Assembly: GCA_944327135.1 (NCBI GenBank)
Contig: CALVGQ010000088.1
Location: 1-32,797 of the forward strand
Length of the DNA stretch: 32,797 nucleotides
Direction: 5' to 3'
Source of the DNA: an uncultured Erysipelotrichaceae bacterium
GTDB taxonomy: Bacteria; Bacillota_I; Bacilli_A; Erysipelotrichales; Erysipelotrichaceae
Of the stretch, positions 8,492 through 16,384 are shown one piece after another. Under the pieces are notes generated by a model, which saw nothing but the letters and a program-made list of their open reading frames with translations, searched no databases and was not told where the DNA came from. Made by a program: the position numbers and the translations under genes. The stretch's first letter is position 1. The number at the start of each line of letters is the position of its first letter.

Positions 8492-9069
8492 AGCGGCTGG
8501 TTGCGATTGATTTTGAAACGGCCAACGCGATGCCGGAAAGTGCCTGTGCTGTGGGGGCGATCGTCTTTGAGGATGGGGTGGAGCTCGATCATTTTTCTAC
8601 GCTGATCAAGCCGCCTGCTCCTTATGATCGATTTGATGCGCGGAATGTCCAGATCCATCATATCACTGCACAGGATGTTGCGGATGCACCGGGGTTGATT
8701 ACGGTATGGGAATGGCTGAGACCGTACTTTAAGGATGCAGTGTTTGTGGCACACAATGCGGATTTTGATATGATGGTGCTGGCTCGCGGCTGTCGTGTTT
8801 GTCAGCTTCCTGTACCAGATCTTTCGTATTTTTGCACGGTTCAGCTGACGCGCCGGATGTTTCCGTTTTTGCCTCATCACCGGCTGAATGACTGCTGCGA
8901 ATATATGGGAATTGAACTGGATCATCATCAGGCGCTTAGCGATGCACAGGGATGCGCGCAGATCGTTCTGAATTGCATGGTCTTAGCAGGAAAAACCGAT
9001 CTGGAATCTTTTTTGTCGGAATGTTTGGTGACGGTCAAAAAACTCAGTGAGAAGTTTCCGACGGAATAA
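8488..9069 (+). CDS. DEDDh 3'-5' exonuclease, DNA polymerase III epsilon-like
   Basis: A 193-residue exonuclease domain protein. The Exo I motif is AIDFETA with D8 and E10; Exo II is FVAHNADFDMMVL; Exo III is HHQALSDAQGCA, the DEDDh His-Asp motif. It should hydrolyse single-stranded or mismatched DNA 3'-5' using two metal ions. It lacks the extra domains of PolC or DinG and is best seen as a stand-alone epsilon-like exonuclease. The ATG overlaps the arsR-type stop (8488-8491), so both come from one transcript. Pairing with an ArsR regulator is unusual, and the biological role is unknown. Confidence 0.88.
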   Translation: MKRLVAIDFETANAMPESACAVGAIVFEDGVELDHFSTLIKPPAPYDRFDARNVQIHHITAQDVADAPGLITVWEWLRPYFKDAVFVAHNADFDMMVLARGCRVCQLPVPDLSYFCTVQLTRRMFPFLPHHRLNDCCEYMGIELDHHQALSDAQGCAQIVLNCMVLAGKTDLESFLSECLVTVKKLSEKFPTE

Positions 9070-9093
9070 GGAAGGAAGCAGACGGAAATTGGC

Positions 9094-9122
9094 TTGAACT
9101 TGCTCAGGCAGGCTTCTATAAT
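9094..9122 (+). promoter_or_regulatory. promoter of the FMN dehydrogenase gene
   Basis: TTGAAC at 9094-9099 and a consensus TATAAT at 9117-9122 with a 17-base spacer, about 36 bases before the start codon. Confidence 0.75.
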
Positions 9123-9158
9123 AAAAAGAGTAAAGGAATTGAAGGGGAGGAAATCGAG

Positions 9159-10172
9159 ATGGATGAAGTGCGTGAAAAAGCAAAAGCGCTGTGTACCCGC
9201 TGCCGGGTCTGCCCGGTTTGCAATGGACTGGCTTGCAAAGGCGAGATCCCAGGAATGGGCGGAAAAGACAGCGGCAGCACCTTTATTCGGAATGTTGAAA
9301 AGCTGCGGGAAGTGAAAATCAATCTGGATGTCATCGCGGAAAACAGGGAAGTGGATCCGTCCTCATTTTTGTTTGAAACCCGGGTCAGCTGTCCGGTCTA
9401 TTTGGCGCCGATTGCAGGGATCACCAACAATTATGGGGCGCCTATTTCTGATGAGGAATATACCCGCCGGACCCTGGAGGGCTGTCAGGCCGCGGGAACA
9501 TTGGCCTTTACAGGTGATGGCGTTAAACCAGAAATGTTTACTGGCCCGCTGGAAGAAATCGACCGACTGGGAGGCTGGGGAATTGCTACGATGAAGCCGT
9601 GGCAGAAGCCTGGAATCGAGCTTCGAATCGATGCCTTGCGACAGAAAAAAGTGCTGGCCCTGGCAACCGATATCGATTCAGCGGGACTTCCGCTTTTGCG
9701 CCACAGTGCAATTCCGGTGGAAAATAAAAGTGTAGAACAGCTCAAAGAGCTGAAGCAGATGCTGAACGTACCGCTGATCATCAAAGGGATCATGACCGAA
9801 GCCGGGGCCTTGAAAGCATTACAGGCCAAAGCCGATGCGATCGTCGTTTCCAATCATGGCGGTCGGGTTCAGGATGAAGGGCTGGCAACCATTGAAGTGC
9901 TGGAATCGATCGTTAAAACGGTCGATCATCGTATGACGGTCTTGATTGATGGCGGATTCCGGACCGGGGTCGATGTCTTTAAAGCGCTGGCTTTGGGAGC
10001 AGATGGCGTCTTGATTGGCCGTCCGCTGGGCCTGGCGGCTATTGGCGGCGGCAAGGAAGGCGTGACTGAAGCCATCAAAACGATCCGGGAAGAGCTGCGC
10101 CAAACGATGATCATGACAGGCTGCCATACGATCCATGAAATCACGCGGGACAAGGTGACGGTTTGTTTCTAG
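9159..10172 (+). CDS. FMN-dependent alpha-hydroxy-acid dehydrogenase/oxidase family protein
   Basis: A 337-residue TIM-barrel flavoprotein of the lactate oxidase/glycolate oxidase/LldD family. Family marks are VYLAPIAGI, LIIKGIMTEAGA (the FMN-contacting lysine strand), VVSNHGGRVQDEG (catalytic His and substrate Arg), LIDGGFRTGVDVFKALALGADGVLIGRP (FMN phosphate site), and a C-terminal TMIMTGC helix. The N terminus has Cys at 12, 15, 18, 21 and 26 (CTRCRVCPVCNGLAC), a feature I know from clostridial members but not from classical lactate oxidase; it could bind metal or an Fe-S cluster. The substrate is probably a 2-hydroxy acid, with the electron acceptor unknown. The start follows GGGGAGG and its own promoter. 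Confidence 0.85.
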   Translation: MDEVREKAKALCTRCRVCPVCNGLACKGEIPGMGGKDSGSTFIRNVEKLREVKINLDVIAENREVDPSSFLFETRVSCPVYLAPIAGITNNYGAPISDEEYTRRTLEGCQAAGTLAFTGDGVKPEMFTGPLEEIDRLGGWGIATMKPWQKPGIELRIDALRQKKVLALATDIDSAGLPLLRHSAIPVENKSVEQLKELKQMLNVPLIIKGIMTEAGALKALQAKADAIVVSNHGGRVQDEGLATIEVLESIVKTVDHRMTVLIDGGFRTGVDVFKALALGADGVLIGRPLGLAAIGGGKEGVTEAIKTIREELRQTMIMTGCHTIHEITRDKVTVCF

Positions 10173-10202
10173 GAAAGATCCGGTTTTCTTCGCTGGATCC
10201 TC

Positions 10203-10231
10203 TTGCATTCTTGAAAAAACTATGATACGAT
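10203..10231 (+). promoter_or_regulatory. candidate promoter of the mntP riboswitch transcript
   Basis: TTGCAT at 10203-10208 and TACGAT at 10226-10231, spacer 17. A start near 10238 would place the 5' end just before the riboswitch P1 strand. Confidence 0.5.
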
Positions 10232-10237
10232 TCCCCC

Positions 10238-10366
10238 GTCTTTCATGAGGGAGTAGTTTGCATACAGCGTATGTGACAAATCAACACAATGATCACTGGA
10301 TCTGGTTTGTCTTAATGAACAAGACTCATGGATAGTCATTTTGAATGTCTATCCGTGAGTCTTTTT
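10238..10366 (+). promoter_or_regulatory. yybP-ykoY manganese riboswitch with intrinsic terminator
   Basis: The leader of mntP holds the conserved pieces of the yybP-ykoY element in order: GGGAGTAG (10249-10256), TCAACACA (about 10281), and TGAACAAGAC (10316-10325). A 7-bp P1 helix (10242-10248 with 10326-10332) closes it. Directly behind is a terminator, 10321-10335 with 10349-10363 (about 14-15 bp) plus a T run. The P1 3' strand is part of the terminator 5' strand, so the two folds exclude each other. Known members of the class bind Mn2+ and turn expression on; here Mn2+ should stabilise P1, block the terminator and switch on the exporter. Confidence 0.88.
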
Positions 10367-10386
10367 AATCAAGAGAGGGTAGAAAA

Positions 10387-10956
10387 ATGGATGGATTGAC
10401 TTTGGTTCTTTTAGCCTTGGGCTTATCGATGGATGCTTTTGCGGTCTCGATTTCCAATGGAATTGCGTACGGCGGAAATACACGGAAAAAGATCGTGATG
10501 ACTGCGGCAGCGTTTGGCTTTTTTCAGGGAATGATGCCAGTGCTGGGATATTTTGCCGGAGTGGCTTTGAGCGATCTGATCAGCAGCATCGACCATTGGA
10601 TTGCCTTGGCCCTGTTGGGATTTATTGGCGGCAAGATGATCCTGGATGCCTATCAAGAGGCCGAGGATCCGATCGAGGCGTGCGAGAGCTGTGAGCTTTC
10701 AGTTAGAACGCTGCTGCTTCAAGCGATTGCGACCAGCATTGATGCGCTGGCAGTAGGAATCAGTTTTGCTGCATTGAAGGTAAATCTTTTTTCAGGAGCG
10801 ATGTTGATTGCATTGATCACCTTTGGCTGCTGCTTGATTGGCGGAGCGGTGGGTAAAAAATTCGGAGAATGGTTTGCTTCCAAGGCTACGCTGCTGGGAG
10901 GCATCATTTTGATCCTGCTGGGGATCAAGATTTTTTTCGAGCATATGTTTGGCTGA
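10387..10956 (+). CDS. mntP: manganese efflux pump MntP
   Basis: A 189-residue integral membrane protein with six predicted helices in two repeats, each carrying the family signature: LGLSMDAFAVS near residue 11 and ATSIDALAVGISFAALK near residue 115. The intramembrane Asp residues are those needed for Mn2+ export in MntP (formerly UPF0059/YebN). Length matches the family. A cytoplasmic acidic and Cys-containing loop (EAEDPIEACESCE) joins the halves. The start follows GAGAGGG. Regulation by Mn2+ through the leader riboswitch is strongly suggested, and a bidirectional terminator follows. Confidence 0.95.
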   Translation: MDGLTLVLLALGLSMDAFAVSISNGIAYGGNTRKKIVMTAAAFGFFQGMMPVLGYFAGVALSDLISSIDHWIALALLGFIGGKMILDAYQEAEDPIEACESCELSVRTLLLQAIATSIDALAVGISFAALKVNLFSGAMLIALITFGCCLIGGAVGKKFGEWFASKATLLGGIILILLGIKIFFEHMFG

Positions 10957-11031
10957 ATCAAAAAGAGTTCTGAGCGTCCCATTTTGAAGTGAGTTTCACT
11001 TGCGGACTGATTTCAGAACTCTTTTTTGATT
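10956..11031. terminator. bidirectional terminator between mntP and citXG
   Basis: Nearly perfect arms of about 18 bases (10956-10973 with 11013-11031) flank a loop that itself holds a small AAGTGA/TCACTT hairpin. A and T tracts at the outer ends give T runs on both strands, so it can end both converging transcripts. Confidence 0.85.
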
Positions 11032-11039
11032 GTACGGAT

Positions 11040-12389
11040 TTAGATAAGCTTATGCTGCTTTCGTTCAATAAAGTAACAGAAAAGCGTCAGAGCCAACAGA
11101 TCGGCGGAGCCTCCTGGGCTCCAGTGATTTTGGCTCATTTTTTGATCAAGCTGTTGGACAAAGGTCAATAACTCGCACTGGTTGGGGCGCAAAGAAAGAA
11201 AGTTTCTGATTTCGTTTTGCAAAGCAAAAATTTGATCCGGTGCGGCATGATGCAATAGAGTGCTGTCTTCAGTAGTGACGATCAGCTGCAGTAAAGTGTT
11301 CAAAGCAGCATTTTCCAGTGTCCAGCCCTGTGCACGAAGCCTTTTGAGGGTGGGCAGTCCTGTTTCAAAAACACTCGGGTAGCCGGCTCGGGCTTCATGA
11401 AGAATCCCGCCGATCTGATATTGTTTTTCAATCCGCCGGCCATAACTGTCTGGCCGAAAAAACGAATCTTCCTGCAAAAGCAGCGTCTGGATCCATTGGC
11501 GTACCGCTTTCCAGCACAGCGGCTGTTGCTTCTGTAAAAGAGCGCCCAACGCTGCCAAAAATAAGGCAAAACTGAAATTGGCCCCTTTGTGAGTGTTGAT
11601 TCCTTCGGTGGCCTGAAACAGCCGGGCTTCCGCTTGTCTTCCGGCCGTTCGCAATGCCTGCATCAGGGCCTGAGGTTGATTGAAAGCAAAACGGCTTCCA
11701 ATTTCGACGTACTGTTCAAAAGGAGCAATCAGGGCAGCACTGCTTTGAAGAAAGGTAAAAAGATCCATGTCCTGATGAGCCCCGGCATTCAAGCGATCGA
11801 CCAGTCCTGGTTTGGGGGCGATGGCTGCTTCTGTAAGCAGCGCCAGGATCGCATTTTGACATAGCAGGTGTTTTCGCTTTTGCTGAAAGTAACGGGTCAT
11901 GATTTGTTGGCTGCGGCCGCTAAGCGCTTCGATCGAGTGACGGCGGCTGCGGGCGCAGACCGCGGCCTCGTTTTCGCAAAGAAGACAGCGGCGCGGCGGT
12001 AAGTTGAATTCCTGTCGGGACAGCTTGTCGCCCTGGGGGCTTAGTACATCCAGATCAAACAGCCTGGTCAATTCATTTTGATCCTCCAAAGCGATCATCA
12101 GCTGTTTGATGTCAGCCGGATTACCATTGCAGCAAAAATAGCCTTCCGGCCCGCTGTTACGATCATGAATCTCACTGTACAGACAGGAAATGCCGGCCGC
12201 TTTTAGCTGATTTTGAAGCAGGAGCGCTCCTTCCTGAAATGCTTTTTTGATGAGCGGGCTGGTCTTGATAGGGCCGGCGATATTGAGTGTAAAACAAATC
12301 AGCGTCCTGCCTTTTTGCTGCAGCTTTTTTTGTCGCAGGAATCGCTGATCGCGGGCAGCCATCATTTCTTCAACGCTGACTTCATGCAT
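11040..12389 (-). CDS. citXG: bifunctional CitX-CitG fusion, citrate lyase prosthetic-group synthesis and transfer
   Basis: A 449-residue fusion. Residues 1 to about 160 are CitX (apo-citrate lyase phosphoribosyl-dephospho-CoA transferase), with FDLDVLSPQG, LPPRRCLLC and CARSRRHS. Residues about 165-449 are CitG (triphosphoribosyl-dephospho-CoA synthase), with EAAIAPKPGLVDRLNAGAH and GINTHKGANFSFAL. Together they make the 2'-(5''-triphosphoribosyl)-3'-dephospho-CoA group and attach it to the acyl carrier protein CitD. Fused forms are known in some lactic acid bacteria and Haemophilus. It is the last gene of a leftward operon; its start overlaps the citC stop by 8 bases. Confidence 0.92.
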   Translation of the reverse strand: MHEVSVEEMMAARDQRFLRQKKLQQKGRTLICFTLNIAGPIKTSPLIKKAFQEGALLLQNQLKAAGISCLYSEIHDRNSGPEGYFCCNGNPADIKQLMIALEDQNELTRLFDLDVLSPQGDKLSRQEFNLPPRRCLLCENEAAVCARSRRHSIEALSGRSQQIMTRYFQQKRKHLLCQNAILALLTEAAIAPKPGLVDRLNAGAHQDMDLFTFLQSSAALIAPFEQYVEIGSRFAFNQPQALMQALRTAGRQAEARLFQATEGINTHKGANFSFALFLAALGALLQKQQPLCWKAVRQWIQTLLLQEDSFFRPDSYGRRIEKQYQIGGILHEARAGYPSVFETGLPTLKRLRAQGWTLENAALNTLLQLIVTTEDSTLLHHAAPDQIFALQNEIRNFLSLRPNQCELLTFVQQLDQKMSQNHWSPGGSADLLALTLFCYFIERKQHKLI

Positions 12390-13374
12390 GATGGCTGCCT
12401 TCTTTCATGGCTAAGATCATTTGGCTGACTGGTTCAGGAGTCAGTCGGGCGGCGGCTTCATATTGCTGCTGGGCAATCCGTCTTCTTACTTCTGAGGCAG
12501 AAAGGATGGTTTGATCAAGACAGAAGCGCGGGCATTCGATAAGCGTTACCGGTGTTCCCTGAAATCCTTTTTTCATTAGGGCGTTATAAGCGGCGGTGGT
12601 GGGATCGAGCGGTTCACTGCCTACAAAGCGCCGGGTCAGATTCAATGCTGGAACAAAATGATGCAGAAAGACCGCAAGATCCAGCTCAGCCTGGATCGTT
12701 TGTTTTGGGGCCTGGGCTTTTAAAAAGTAATCAGGAAAGGTAGCGGAGGAAATCAGATAAGGACCGGTCGAATGAACGCTGATTTGATGAAGAGAACAGG
12801 TACTCTGGCGGACAAGCTCGATCCGCGTTTGGAAAGGCCATTCGCTGCGGTCTTCTTCGACGACAAAAAGGTACAAATGATCACATTGCTTCGCTGCCCA
12901 GCGGACCAGCTGAAGATGACCGAGGGTCATGGGGTTGGCATTCATGACAATGCAGCCGCAGACCCCTTCAAATTTGGGCAGCTGAGCTAAAAAACGTCGA
13001 ATGCCTTGCGGACGGTTTTCCATAAAGAGCACGGTTTCATTTTGCTCAATGACGCTGAAACCCAATGCTTCCAGACGTGCGCGGTTTTGCGGCTTGGTAA
13101 ACAGGGTCAGATGTGTGATCCCGGCTTCTTGAGCAAGCTGAATCAAAATCGAAATCAAGGTGGCAGAGAGCCCTTCCTGCTGATGCGCCGGGGCAACCAT
13201 CAGATCCTTGATCACGCCATGGTCCAATCCTCCGCAGGCAAGGATCCGGTCAGATTCATCTAACAGACAGACCATTTTTTCTATTCCTTCATCCAGGACT
13301 AGGTCGCCTTCGCGCAGAAAGGCGATCAGTTCTTTTTTTCGTTGGGGTGTAAAAGGGGATGTGATCCATTTCAT
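12382..13374 (-). CDS. citC: [citrate (pro-3S)-lyase] ligase
   Basis: A 330-residue enzyme that acetylates the prosthetic group of citrate lyase with acetate and ATP, making the active form. The N-terminal 130 residues are GNAT-like (IKDLMVAPAHQQEGLSATLI). The C-terminal part is a nucleotidyltransferase fold with the HxGH-type motif NANPMTLGHLQLV and a late LSASEVRRRI block. ATG 13374 follows AAGGAGGT and overlaps the lysR2 stop as ATGA. Length is close to the usual 340. Expression should be coupled to the two upstream LysR genes. Confidence 0.93.
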   Translation of the reverse strand: MKWITSPFTPQRKKELIAFLREGDLVLDEGIEKMVCLLDESDRILACGGLDHGVIKDLMVAPAHQQEGLSATLISILIQLAQEAGITHLTLFTKPQNRARLEALGFSVIEQNETVLFMENRPQGIRRFLAQLPKFEGVCGCIVMNANPMTLGHLQLVRWAAKQCDHLYLFVVEEDRSEWPFQTRIELVRQSTCSLHQISVHSTGPYLISSATFPDYFLKAQAPKQTIQAELDLAVFLHHFVPALNLTRRFVGSEPLDPTTAAYNALMKKGFQGTPVTLIECPRFCLDQTILSASEVRRRIAQQQYEAAARLTPEPVSQMILAMKEGSHHA

Positions 13375-14165
13375 GAGAATACCTCCTTGAGCAGATTGAT
13401 GATCGGGGAGTTGGCTTCCTTGTTTTGAATCAGCCATCCCAGCTTTCGTGGTCTAAGTTCAGGATATTCGCGCTGCCAAGAGATCATGGAGGAAACCATT
13501 TGACTTTGAAAGATCAAAACCGCACTTTGATTCAACCGTGCCTGCAGCTGGGCAACTGCGGCATTTTCGGCCCATTCCAGCGTTTCAAAAGCGGAAAGTT
13601 TTTCAGCAGCGGATCTTAAACAAGCTGGCGCATACAGGGTCGTACTGGACTGTCCCTTGGGATAAAGCAAAAGCAGCGGATCAGACTGAATAGAAAGAAA
13701 AGTCAGACCATCCTTTTTCAGCTCCTGAGGAGCTAAGACGGCATCCAGCCGCAGCAGCTGCAGGGCTGATTGCCACTCATCGGCTCTTTTTTGATGTAAA
13801 GAAAGCGGCAGATCCGGCAGGCTTTCTTTTAGCCGAAGAAGCAGCGGTTCGACGGCGCTGATTTCCAGTGAATCCTCCAGGGCCAAGCGCAGCTGAGGAA
13901 AAAGGGGCTCTGGCTGCTGTAATTCCCATAGAAGTCGATCTTGAATGGCTAAAATTTCGCGGACAATTTTCAGTGCCCGCTGTCCGCGATCGGTTTGTTT
14001 AAGCCCGGCAGGGGTCTCTACAAACAGCTGAGCATGGAACTCTTTTTCAAATCGGGCGATGCAGCGGCTCATCGTGGAACGATCGATCTGACAGCGACGG
14101 GCAGCTTCGCGCATGCTGCCGCATTCAGCGAAAGCGCTCAGATAACGCAGTTCTTCTGTTTTCAT
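13371..14165 (-). CDS. LysR-family regulator, short (second of a tandem pair)
   Basis: A 264-residue LysR-type protein, shorter than the usual 290-310. ATG 14165 overlaps the stop of the first LysR gene (ATGA) and begins MKTEELRYLSAF, the normal LysR start; in-frame codons upstream lie inside the neighbouring gene. The helix-turn-helix is CGSMREAARRCQIDRSTMSRCIARFEK-like, followed by LFVETPAGLKQTDRG. The effector domain (about 90-264) is divergent and short: RLALEDSLEISAVEPLL opens subdomain I. It sits directly before citC, overlapping by 4 bases, so it is made with the citrate lyase activation enzymes. Whether it forms homodimers or mixes with LysR1 is unknown. Confidence 0.82.
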   Translation of the reverse strand: MKTEELRYLSAFAECGSMREAARRCQIDRSTMSRCIARFEKEFHAQLFVETPAGLKQTDRGQRALKIVREILAIQDRLLWELQQPEPLFPQLRLALEDSLEISAVEPLLLRLKESLPDLPLSLHQKRADEWQSALQLLRLDAVLAPQELKKDGLTFLSIQSDPLLLLYPKGQSSTTLYAPACLRSAAEKLSAFETLEWAENAAVAQLQARLNQSAVLIFQSQMVSSMISWQREYPELRPRKLGWLIQNKEANSPIINLLKEVFS

Positions 14166-15073
14166 CCGTTTCCCTCCAGCTGAGCGGCAGTGGTTTTCAG
14201 CATTTGCACTAAAATCTGAGCTGGATAGGAAAGGCTCCAGCCGGAAGCATAACCGGCGACCAGTGTCCATTGGGCCTTGAGATGATCTGGCAAAACAAAG
14301 CACTGAAGGCCTTGGCGGCTTCCGAAAAAGTGCAGATAATCCTGCGGAAGAAAGGTGGCTCCGATCCCGGCTGCGGCGAGGTTGCGGGCAGTTTCAAAGC
14401 TGCGGGTCAGCATTCGGATTTTCGGCGTGAAGCCGCAGACCTGAAAGATTCGATCGGAAATTTGACGGATGCGCTGCTGCGGATACAGCAGGATCCACTC
14501 CTGATTACGGCATTGTGAAGGATCCAAAATGGATTGAGAGCCAAACGCTGCAGCGGAAGCCTGATCCATGGCCACCACAAACGGATGGGTAGTCAGCGGG
14601 ATCATGGTAAAGTCGACCGATCGAAGCGGGGCATGCAGGATCCCAATGTCGACCCGCATGGTCCGGATCATTTGTTCCAAATCATCTGAAGCGGCCTCTT
14701 GAATGACAATTTCCATATTCGGGAAGCGCTGTTGATAAGCTTGAAGCAGATCGGGCAGGATCATTGCACCAAGATAATTGGTAATGCCCAAAACCAGGCG
14801 GCCTTTTAATTGGGAGTCGGGAATTTCGGCTTCATTTTCCAGCTCACGTTTTAATTTCAGCATCTTCCAGCAGGCGGAGGTTACTTTCCGTCCAGCCGGG
14901 GTGAGCGAAAGCCCGCTGTGACGGCGGTCAAAAAGCGGCTGCCCAATTTCCTGCTCCAATCGCTGAAGAGCCTGAGAAAGGGCTGGCTGAGAAATATAGA
15001 GCCGTTGGGCGGCCTGGGTCAAGCTGCCGCATTCTTCCAGTACGGTCATCATCTGCCAGTCTCGTTCATTCAT
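14162..15073 (-). CDS. LysR-family transcriptional regulator at the divergent cit promoter
   Basis: A full-length 303-residue LysR protein. The winged HTH is at the N terminus (CGSLTQAAQRLYISQPALSQALQRLE, then LFDRRHSGLSLTPAGR), followed by a periplasmic-binding-like effector domain from about residue 90 (GRLVLGITNYLGAMILPDLL). ATG 15073 follows AAGGAGA. It is transcribed away from citDEF across a 161-base intergenic region, the classical LysR arrangement, so it probably controls both directions, with citrate or a related organic acid as candidate co-inducer (inference). It is the first gene of lysR1-lysR2-citC-citXG, so it controls its own operon. Confidence 0.88.
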   Translation of the reverse strand: MNERDWQMMTVLEECGSLTQAAQRLYISQPALSQALQRLEQEIGQPLFDRRHSGLSLTPAGRKVTSACWKMLKLKRELENEAEIPDSQLKGRLVLGITNYLGAMILPDLLQAYQQRFPNMEIVIQEAASDDLEQMIRTMRVDIGILHAPLRSVDFTMIPLTTHPFVVAMDQASAAAFGSQSILDPSQCRNQEWILLYPQQRIRQISDRIFQVCGFTPKIRMLTRSFETARNLAAAGIGATFLPQDYLHFFGSRQGLQCFVLPDHLKAQWTLVAGYASGWSLSYPAQILVQMLKTTAAQLEGNG

Positions 15074-15097
15074 TGTTTTGATCTCTCCTTTTTAAGT

Positions 15098-15125
15098 ATT
15101 CTACCATTCCTGTGCTGAAAAACAA
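15098..15125 (-). promoter_or_regulatory. promoter of the lysR1-lysR2-citC-citXG operon
   Basis: On the minus strand TTGTTT (15120-15125) and TAGAAT (15098-15103) are 16 bases apart, about 25 bases before the lysR1 start. Confidence 0.6.
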
Positions 15126-15154
15126 TGTTCTTATTTAAAAATGTGCGAATTGCT

Positions 15155-15208
15155 TATAATTAAAGTGCAGCTTTGGTATTTCCCTGAGCATGGAGTTAAT
15201 TCTATAAT
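15155..15208 (+). promoter_or_regulatory. citD promoter region with a possible LysR box
   Basis: TATAAT at 15203-15208 lies 26 bases before citD. The -35 position (15180-15185, TTCCCT) is poor, which fits an activator-dependent promoter. Upstream, AAAG and CTTT (15162-15174) form a small dyad inside an AT-rich LysR-box-like stretch. A second TATAAT at 15155-15160 has no good -35. The operator assignment is tentative. Confidence 0.45.
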
Positions 15209-15234
15209 AAAGAAAAAGGCAGGAGGAAGATAGC

Positions 15235-15510
15235 ATGGAGGTAAAACGAACCGTGGTTTCCGGGACCTTGGAGTCCAGTGATATCATGATCACTCTGGAA
15301 AAGGGGAACGGGACGATAGAGATCGAATTGGATTCAACGGTGATGAAGCAGTTTGGCAGTTCGATCCGTCAGGTCATTGAAGAAACATTGCGGGAGCAGG
15401 GAATCGATTCAGCATTGGTCATTGCCCGGGATCGGGGAGCATTGGACTGCACGATTCGCGCCCGAGTACAAGCCGCGATTGCCAAGGCTCAGGAGGAAAA
15501 TGCAGCGTGA
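15235..15510 (+). CDS. citD: citrate lyase acyl carrier protein (gamma subunit)
   Basis: A 91-residue acyl carrier protein. SGTLESSDIMITLE near residue 10 contains the Ser that carries the dephospho-CoA-derived prosthetic group (the Ser pair at about 14-15). KQFGSSIRQVIEETL and DRGALDCTIRARVQAAI are the other conserved blocks. The thioester on this subunit carries acetyl and citryl groups during the lyase cycle. The start follows AGGAGGA. Its stop overlaps the citE GTG start (GTGA). It is first in the rightward citDEF operon. Confidence 0.95.
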   Translation: MEVKRTVVSGTLESSDIMITLEKGNGTIEIELDSTVMKQFGSSIRQVIEETLREQGIDSALVIARDRGALDCTIRARVQAAIAKAQEENAA

Positions 15511-16382
15511 ATTTGTTGAGAACGATGATGTTTGTCCCGGGAAATAATCCGGGAATGATTCAGGATGCCGGGATCTATCCGTGTGATGCCCTGATGTTTG
15601 ATTTGGAGGACAGTGTTGCACAGGCCTCGAAAACGGATGCGCGGTTTCTGGTGCAGCAGGCCCTGATGCATTTGGATTATCCGCAGCGGCTGGTCGTTCG
15701 CATCAATGATCCGAGCACTGATTTGGGGAAAAAGGATCTGGAGGCCATCGTTCCGTGCTGCAAGGCGATCATCCGTCTTCCAAAGACGGAAACGGCAGAC
15801 GATGTCCAGCAATGCGCCGATTACATTGAGAAATTGGAGCAACGGCGGGGGCTTCCTGTGGGGAAGACCCAGATGATGGCGGCGATTGAAGGACCGGAAG
15901 GGGTGCTCAATGCTCGTTCGATTGCTGCAAGCAGTCCGCGCTTGATCGGCATCGCTTTAGGAGCCGAGGATTATGTTACAGCGATGAAAACGACGCGCGG
16001 GGCGGGTGAGGAATTATTTTTTGCCCGCAGCATGATCCTGCATGCAGCCCGGGCAGCGGGTATTGCGGCCATTGATACGGTTTATTCGGATGTCAACAAC
16101 GAGGAAGGGTTTATTCAGGAGGTCGAGCTGATCCATCAGCTGGGATTTGATGGAAAATCGATCATTAACCCCCGGCAAATCAAGCCGGTCCATCGCATCT
16201 ATACCCCTAGCGAAAAAGAAATTGAGAAAGCCTTGGCAGTCAAAGCAGCCATCGAAGAGGCAAATCGCCGGGGCTTAGGGGTAATCAGCTTGAATGGAAA
16301 AATGGTAGATAAACCGGTTGTAGAGCGGGCTTTGAGAACCTTGGCTTTGGCCAAGGCCAGCAAAGCTTTACAGGAGGACTGA
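15507..16382 (+). CDS. citE: citrate lyase beta subunit (citryl-ACP lyase)
   Basis: A 291-residue TIM-barrel lyase of the CitE/HpcH family that cleaves citryl-S-ACP to oxaloacetate and acetyl-S-ACP. Visible marks are RTMMFVPGNNPGMIQDA, the metal/substrate region DALMFDLEDSVA, RLVVRIND, and GIALGAEDYVTAM. The start is GTG 15507 with AGGAGG at 15491-15496 and a 4-base overlap with citD. Length matches the family. CitF follows two bases after the stop. Confidence 0.95.
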   Translation: MNLLRTMMFVPGNNPGMIQDAGIYPCDALMFDLEDSVAQASKTDARFLVQQALMHLDYPQRLVVRINDPSTDLGKKDLEAIVPCCKAIIRLPKTETADDVQQCADYIEKLEQRRGLPVGKTQMMAAIEGPEGVLNARSIAASSPRLIGIALGAEDYVTAMKTTRGAGEELFFARSMILHAARAAGIAAIDTVYSDVNNEEGFIQEVELIHQLGFDGKSIINPRQIKPVHRIYTPSEKEIEKALAVKAAIEEANRRGLGVISLNGKMVDKPVVERALRTLALAKASKALQED

Positions 16383-16384
16383 CG

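Noticed and set aside
10160-10205. Terminator after the FMN dehydrogenase gene
   Set aside because: GATCC and GGATC can pair, but the stem is only five base pairs and no T run follows.
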